Assembly: GCA_003255025.1 (NCBI GenBank)
Contig: QANY01005849.1
Span: forward strand, 57,648-121,647
DNA: 64,000 nt
Reading direction: 5' to 3'
DNA from: Datisca glomerata
Lineage: Eukaryota > Streptophyta > Magnoliopsida > Cucurbitales > Datiscaceae
Notes under the pieces: generated by a model
What the model saw: the letters and a program-made list of their open reading frames with translations, nothing else
The model's database searches: none
Told to the model about the DNA's origin: nothing
Shown here: one piece after another, positions 58,504-64,000 of the stretch
Layout of the letters: every line of letters begins with the position of its first letter
How positions within the stretch are numbered: position 1 is the stretch's first letter
Program-made: the position numbers and the translations under genes

Positions 58504-60499
58504 ATGGCAACATTGACAATGACAGACAAAAGTGTTGTAGGTGAGTCATCAAAATCAATAAAAAAGAACAACAAACAACAATCAACCGGGAATGTAATTT
58601 GCGTTTCACTAAAGAAAATCAAGATGAGGTAAATGATAGTCAATAATTTTTTTAATCTTTATACACTTGTTATTATAAACTGCTAAGAAATATTATACTG
58701 TTATAGGGTCTTAAATTGATTGCTTTTGATTTAAAATGGAACAAAAATCAGAAGTTGAACCTGTTTTCTAAATCAACCATCATAGAATAAGTGAACCTAA
58801 ATTTGACTGATAAACAGAGGGAGTCATTCTGAAAAGGTTGTTTTGGACGCTTTCTTGACATGCAAATTTTAAAGTTTACAGCTCAGTTATTATTGCATAT
58901 AGTTAGGAAACAATGTCACCACGAGAGGACCGATGCAATGTATTCAATTTCAATGGCCAGGTGCCTCGTTTCACAATGAGAGATTTGCGATAATTAGTGG
59001 TTTAAGATGCACTTCATCGTGCATATTGATGGATCTGGCTTAGGGGATGGAAGGTTGAAAGATAAGTACTTTACAAATAATAAAATCGTTTCAAGAAAGA
59101 TGCTGAATTTTGTATTTGATACCTAGACAATTGCAAAAAATGATGATGATGAAGAAATAGTCAAGCTTGTGAAGCTGTATTGTCTAGAGAATTTGTTAAT
59201 TCCGAAACACGAGCATATTTTGGTTGATCATTTCCATATATTGTTGGTTGATAACAACCTATTTGATTCATATCATTGGGGTAAGCTGGCCTTCGATGTA
59301 ACAATTGCAAGTATGAGGAAAATAAGTCATTTTTCTGGTGGTACTGCTCATGCTTTCTACGGTTTCCCACATGCTATAATCGTTTGGGCACTTGAGACAA
59401 TCGCGTTATTGACGGTACCACCAATGACATTTGTAAAAAAGTGGGAAATGGTACTCCAAGAATAAATAATTGGACACTTGTTGGTCAACTAGACAAGTGA
59501 GATTTAACCGACATGATTTTCGGGAATAAGAATGTAAGTACGAATTATTTTTGAGATATTATATTTCAATATATGTTTGTTATTAACTTGATATACTTAC
59601 ATTTAATGATTGAAGCTTGTGATTGAGAAGTTTCAAGCTACCACTGTTGAATTAAAACCTATTGACTATGATAAAAAATCTGGACAATCAAAGGGTAAGG
59701 AAGTTGTTGATACACAACCCGATATTGGTGACAATTAAACCTGAATTGAGATTATTGTTGAAGCTTTAGATCCCAAGAAACTAAAAACATCATCATCATT
59801 TTCAATTGAATCTAGATTAGATCATCTAGAGGAGAAATTTAATAAAGAATTTGAAAAGATCAACTCTAAGTTGGAAAAGTTGTTGAGTCTGTCAAAGGGA
59901 GAGGTATGTATATCATTTATTGACTATGATTTATTTGTCGATTTGAAGCTGTTCATTTCTTTTATTGATTGGTCATAGTATTCATTGTTATGAAATGTAA
60001 TTAATTTGATGTGCTAATTATTTGAGTGCTAAATAGGATATTTTCTATAATTATGAACGCGACTAGTAATGCCCATTTCATGGTGTCGGCAAAAATGTGG
60101 AAGAACAACAAAGCCATGCACAACCTGCAACAACTTCAAACAAGGACATTGGAGATGGAACTGACCGTCAAAATGCCATTGAACTGAATAAGGACATTAA
60201 TTATGATATGTTCAGTTCCCTACCAACCTTAAGCTTGGATGATTTTGAGGTAAATTATTGATATATTTTTTAATAACTATGCATATGTATGCTATTATTA
60301 ACCAATTTAAAATCTGATTTCAATAACAGGACGCACCCGTTGTCCAGCCCACTATTCCAACAATTGTTCTTCCACTTGTTCCACCAACCACGAACAAGTC
60401 TCCAGCTAAAAGGGTACCATTGTCCAGACAGTGCAAGGGGAAGGGACCTGATATAAAAAATTATATGACAAGAGACAGAAGAAGCAAAAATCAGAACTG
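58504..60499 (+). pseudogene. Decayed DUF1985-type gene (transposon-linked)
   Basis: 58840-59060 translates in pieces to G-R-F-L-D-M.., F-T-M-R-D-L and A-I-I-S-G-L-R-C. 59164-59415 reads L-Y-C-L-E-N-L-L-I-P-K, L-V-D-N-N-L-F-D-S-Y-x-W-G-K-L-A-F-D and G-F-P-H-A-I-I-V-W-A-L-E-T-I. This order is typical of plant DUF1985 proteins, which are often carried by Mutator-like elements and fused to Ulp1-type peptidases. A coiled-coil stretch (L-E-E-K-F-N-K-E-F-E-K) lies at 59810-59900 and a basic end at 60385-60499. GT/AG-like borders suggest several exons. Stops and frameshifts (for example at about 59000) indicate decay. I see no Ulp1 catalytic part and no terminal inverted repeats. Confidence 0.6.
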
Positions 60500-60789
60500 A
60501 GCATGGAAATCATCCCGCATCCCGGAATGAACATTTTCACAATAAGGAGATGCATAAACTGATGTTTTTTTATTATTTACTGTGGTTGATTGAAAAACTT
60601 GATAGTTTACTATTTTGAGTACTTGATATATCTAATGGGTTTTTTTGTGATGGATTTCAGTATCTGGTAGTTGGTAGTTATGGAACAAGTCTGATGGATT
60701 TAAGTAATTGGTATATATGGATTGAAGATGGTATTTTGATCAATTAAAAATTGACAGTTATCTAGATATATATATATATTAAATTAGCA
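60500..60789. other. Short non-coding stretch ending in (TA)n
   Basis: TATATATATATA at 60766-60779 adjoins the 3' end of the LINE on the - strand and probably belongs to its tail. Confidence 0.5.
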
Positions 60790-63446
60790 ATATATTAAAC
60801 AGGACGAGAATCATCGTACAGAACATCCCCTAACGCCGGGGGAAAGTCCTCGAGCCAAATAGTACAAGAATCTTCCAAGAGAGCTAGTTTGGCTAATCTA
60901 TGAGCAGCCACATTACAATTTCTAAGAATATAAGAAATTGAAAGCGAACAGGCATTAAAAAGAGATTTACTGTCAGTGGTTGTCCAATGAGATACTCCGC
61001 ATAATAAGATATTGACTCGGGCTAGTCACTCACATATTGCGTGCTTACCACTTGTTTGATTTATTATTATTTTAGTTATTATTTATTTTTGTTATTTTAC
61101 CATCCAGGTTTTTTTAAGCATAATAGGGAGTATTGGGATCTTTTACACTCTTCTTCATTTAAAGAAGCTACTTGTTTCATGGCTTTAATTTGAGCTGCAG
61201 ATCCTACTCTGGAGACGGAAATACCCACATTAATAGCAGGTCTTATTCCAGCATTGAATAGATCGGCGGATAAGAATATTTGTCCATCGGTAATGGAAAT
61301 TACATTAGTCGGAATATAAGCCGAAACATCTCCCGATTGGGTCTCAACTGTTGGTAAAGCAGTCATACTTCCTTCACCTAAAGGAGAACTTAATTTAGCG
61401 GCTCTTTCCAAAAGGCGTGAATGCAAATAAAAAACATCCCCCGGATAAGCTTCGCGGCCCGGCGGTCTTCGTAATAGAAGAGACATTTGGCGATAAGCCT
61501 GTGCTTGTTTGGAGGGATCATCATAAATGATTGAAGTGTGTTGTTTACGGCTACATTACAATACCTTGCCCCTTATATAGGAGCGTCTTTGGCTGAATAT
61601 TTTATGTATCAAAAGGTTAATGTCTACCGAGGGGTTAGAGATACCCTAAGTATGCATTAATAGCCAAAAGTGAATCTGATTCAGCAAAACAAACCTGGAT
61701 TCCAGAAGTTAACGCGAGTTCGAGACCTTCTAGAAGAGATGAAGCTTCAGCTACTGCCACCTCAAGATTTCCTAGGAAACGTTTTGCCACTACTGTTATA
61801 ACCTCTCCCCTATGGTTCTAAATTATGACTCCTAGCCCAGTTCCCGAGATGAACCCCAAGCAGCGTCAACATTGATTTTGAAACACCCAATTGGAGGAGG
61901 AGACCATCGAACAGGTCCGGATGCTACAACAAAACATTGAGGGGAGCAAATGGGAGAAACATAAACCTCATTAAGATCATCGAGATATTTAGCAGCCCAA
62001 TTAACAATCCAAATACCTTGTTGTACTTTTACCAAACACCCTAGCATTTCTATTCCACCAGATTGTCCTGCAAAGAAGGATATAACCATAGGAACTCTGA
62101 GGACTCAAGTCTATTTTTTGCAGCGATCAAATAATCCGGCATCTTAGGGGCTTTTCAGAAATTCCAAAACTGCGGGGATAGCAATAGACCAAACCTCCTT
62201 AGCCATCTTGCACCAAATTAAGGAATGGACTAAATTCTCATCTTTGCCACAAAAACCACATTTGGAAGATATATCAATGCTTCTGATCACTAGATTAGAA
62301 CAACAAGGAAGGGAATTAAGTGCTGCCCTTCAAACAAAAATTTTAATCTTGGAGGGAAGTTTTAAGCTCCATATAGATTTCCACCATCCCCCTAACCCAA
62401 GGAGCTGGAAGCCAACTCTGAGGATATTTCAGCACTAGCAAGTTTATAACCATTTCTAGCCGAGTTAGAGACAAATTTATCATAGTGCCATATTAATCTA
62501 TCAGAAAAATCAGATTTGGGGTGGGGGATAGCAAGAATAGACCCAACATCCTCAGGAAGAAAAAAGGGCATGCAATAAGCTCACATTCTACATATTATTG
62601 TCAATAAAGTCAGACACCATTAAATCATAATAAAAATTTGAGGGAGGAGTGATTACTTTAAAAGGTCGAGGTCTCAGGGTCCACTTATCATAGAAAACTT
62701 TTATAGAATGTTCATTTCTTACTTGCCATGTAAGACCTTTACATAAGAGTTCTTTTCCCCAAATAATGCTCTTCCATAAGAAAGAAGAGGATTGGCTCGG
62801 GACACCATCCATCAAGGAGGAAGTTTGAAAATATTTAACCTTTAAAATTCTTTCAATAAGGGAATCAAGATAAATAATCAATCTCCAAAGCTTGCTTAGC
62901 AAGAAGAGCCCGATTAAATGGCTCAATAGCCTTAAAAGCCATATTGCCATCCTTCTTGGGAATACAAAGTTTCCTCCAAGTTGTCCAATGCATTTTTGGG
63001 CCTTTATCCGAGAAGCCCTAATAGAAATTTATCGTTGCTGCCTCTATTTCCTTACAAAGAGTTTTAGGGACTCTAAAACGACTCATTGCATAAGTTGGGA
63101 TCGCTTGAATAACCACTTTAATCAGCACCATCTTCCCTCCTATTGAGAATTGACTCTCTCTCTCTCTCCATCTCGTAAGTAACTCCCGAACCTTGCTAAC
63201 TATATAGCCAAAAGCCAGCATCTTTCTACGATCAGGAAAAGTCAGAAGGCCTAAATAGCTTTCAAAACAGGACCCTAGATTAATGTTGAGAATGGAAGCA
63301 AGAGAACTTTTGCAATTATTTGAAGCATTCAGGCTAAATGTGATGACTGGTTTTTCCGGATTAACTGTTTGACCGGAAGCCCTGGCATAAATTCTCAAGA
63401 TCTCTGCAATGCCCATGGTTGATTCCTCATTAGCTCTTCCATGCAT
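60790..63446 (-). pseudogene. LINE (non-LTR retrotransposon) ORF2 3' part
   Basis: On the - strand: the RT end (63446-63018) with S-G-Q-x-V-N-x-x-K, Y-L-G-L, W-x-x-R-x-x-S-x-G-G-K-x-x-L-I-K-x-V-x-Q-A-I-P-x-Y. Then the linker (63017-62588) with S-S-x-L-W-K-S-I-x-W-G-K. Then the zf-RVT domain (62420-62180) with L-P-S-K-I-K-I-F and C-G-F-C-G-K-x-E-x-x-x-H-x-L-x-x-C. Last is RNase H (61950-61640 and 61010-60800) with K-I-N-V-D-A-A-W, E-S-D-S-L and N-V-A-A-H-R-L-A-K. Several stops and frameshifts break it. The 5' part is missing beyond 63480. About 620 bp of foreign DNA with plastid sequence splits the RNase H domain. Confidence 0.85.
61166..61610 (-). pseudogene. atpA: Plastid atpA fragment in the nucleus (NUPT) with a micro-inversion
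   Basis: 61166-61549 on the - strand encodes part of the chloroplast ATP synthase alpha subunit: [32 protein letters not shown] and [14 protein letters not shown]. Residues such as [10 protein letters not shown] and L-F-N-A-G-I-R-P identify the plastid form rather than mitochondrial atp1. 61550-61610 holds the adjoining upstream piece ([12 protein letters not shown]) on the + strand, so it is flipped in place. Homology ends abruptly at both sides. It is a non-functional insert in a LINE. Confidence 0.9.
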
Positions 63447-63479
63447 AAAAGGAACAAGTATGATTTTATGAATGTTTTC

Positions 63480-64000
63480 AAATTATTTTCCTATGAATAA
63501 CGTGATATATATTCTCTAGATAAGTGTTAAGAATGTTTATTTATAAAGATCGTGATATATACATCGTGTATAATTGACGATGTATTATATAGAATTGGAA
63601 AGAAATTCACAAGTATGAGTTTGTTGAAATTCAATTTCTTTTAGTTTTTTTTTCTTGATAGAAATAGAAGATAAGATATCCCTTAATCATAAATTTATTA
63701 TTTTATTACGTCTTCATCAATAGGTAGAGGATAGTCAATAAATGATGTCAATAATCTAATATTTTGAGTTGAATAGTTATATAATATTGTATCATCAGTC
63801 AATATTTGTTTATCAATAAGCTGCAATACTTGATTAATATGAAAAATCATTGTCAATATATCATCAAAAATGTCTAAAAAGTTGATATGTTAAAAACCAT
63901 CTATCAAAATAAAAAAAATAAAAACATTGATCAATAACAATTTTCCATCATAAAACATATCAATCTCAAAATTTAATTTCCACTTTTTGATTCTTCGCTT
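63480..64000. other. AT-rich non-coding end of window
   Basis: No gene. ATCA/GTCAATA words recur irregularly, as they do at 58380-58470. Confidence 0.5.

Noticed and set aside
61166..61549. Mitochondrial atp1 as the source of the ATP synthase fragment
   Set aside because: The residue pattern ([17 protein letters not shown]) fits the plastid alpha subunit, not atp1.

Overview
The window is nuclear DNA of a flowering plant, most likely a eudicot. The evidence is an AT-rich background, genes broken by many short GT-AG introns, Ty1/copia LTR retrotransposons, LINE, CACTA, SINE and MITE remnants, and a piece of plastid atpA inside nuclear repeats. I cannot name the species. It holds one clearly intact gene, one gene cut by a retrotransposon, and many decayed copies of pieces of those two genes.

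Layout. 0-15 kb: a graveyard of + strand fragments of two families, an ASG1-like (ALTERED SEED GERMINATION 1-like) gene and the 3' end of the mitochondrial Lon protease gene. Mixed in are an 850-bp direct repeat, a MITE-like family, a perfect 36-bp-arm palindrome, a CACTA terminus and a deleted CACTA element. 15.6-18.3 kb: a 0.7-kb pure pyrimidine tract, an LTR-like stretch and another CT tract. 18.458-20.694 kb: a solo LTR with a perfect 5-bp target-site duplication (TSD). 20.772-29.816 kb: a complete but dead copia element inside a TGTA microsatellite, with long (1.6 kb) LTRs and TSD TGTAT. 31.198-36.007 kb: a second, smaller copia element (301-bp LTRs), inserted antisense into the last exon of the ASG1-like gene, whose other exons lie at 36.0-38.0 kb on the - strand. 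38-47 kb: gene-poor, small repeats only. 47.319-55.448 kb (- strand): a 20-exon gene for mitochondrial Lon protease, with a SINE in one intron and one GC-AG intron. 58.5-60.5 kb: a decayed DUF1985-type gene, usually transposon-linked. 60.8-63.5 kb: the 3' part of a dead LINE (- strand), whose RNase H region carries a rearranged plastid atpA insert.

How it fits together. The Lon exon models join to 2,931 nt (976 codons plus stop), with the ATPase motifs and the Ser/Lys dyad present. The ASG1-like exons, with the element and one TSD copy removed, join to 1,266 nt (421 codons plus stop), so the insertion hit a previously intact frame. A decayed paralogous fragment near 3.5-3.7 kb resembles both sides of the insertion but lacks the element, and so acts as an empty-site relative. 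I see no sign of a novel enzymatic or defence system. The interest lies in genome dynamics.
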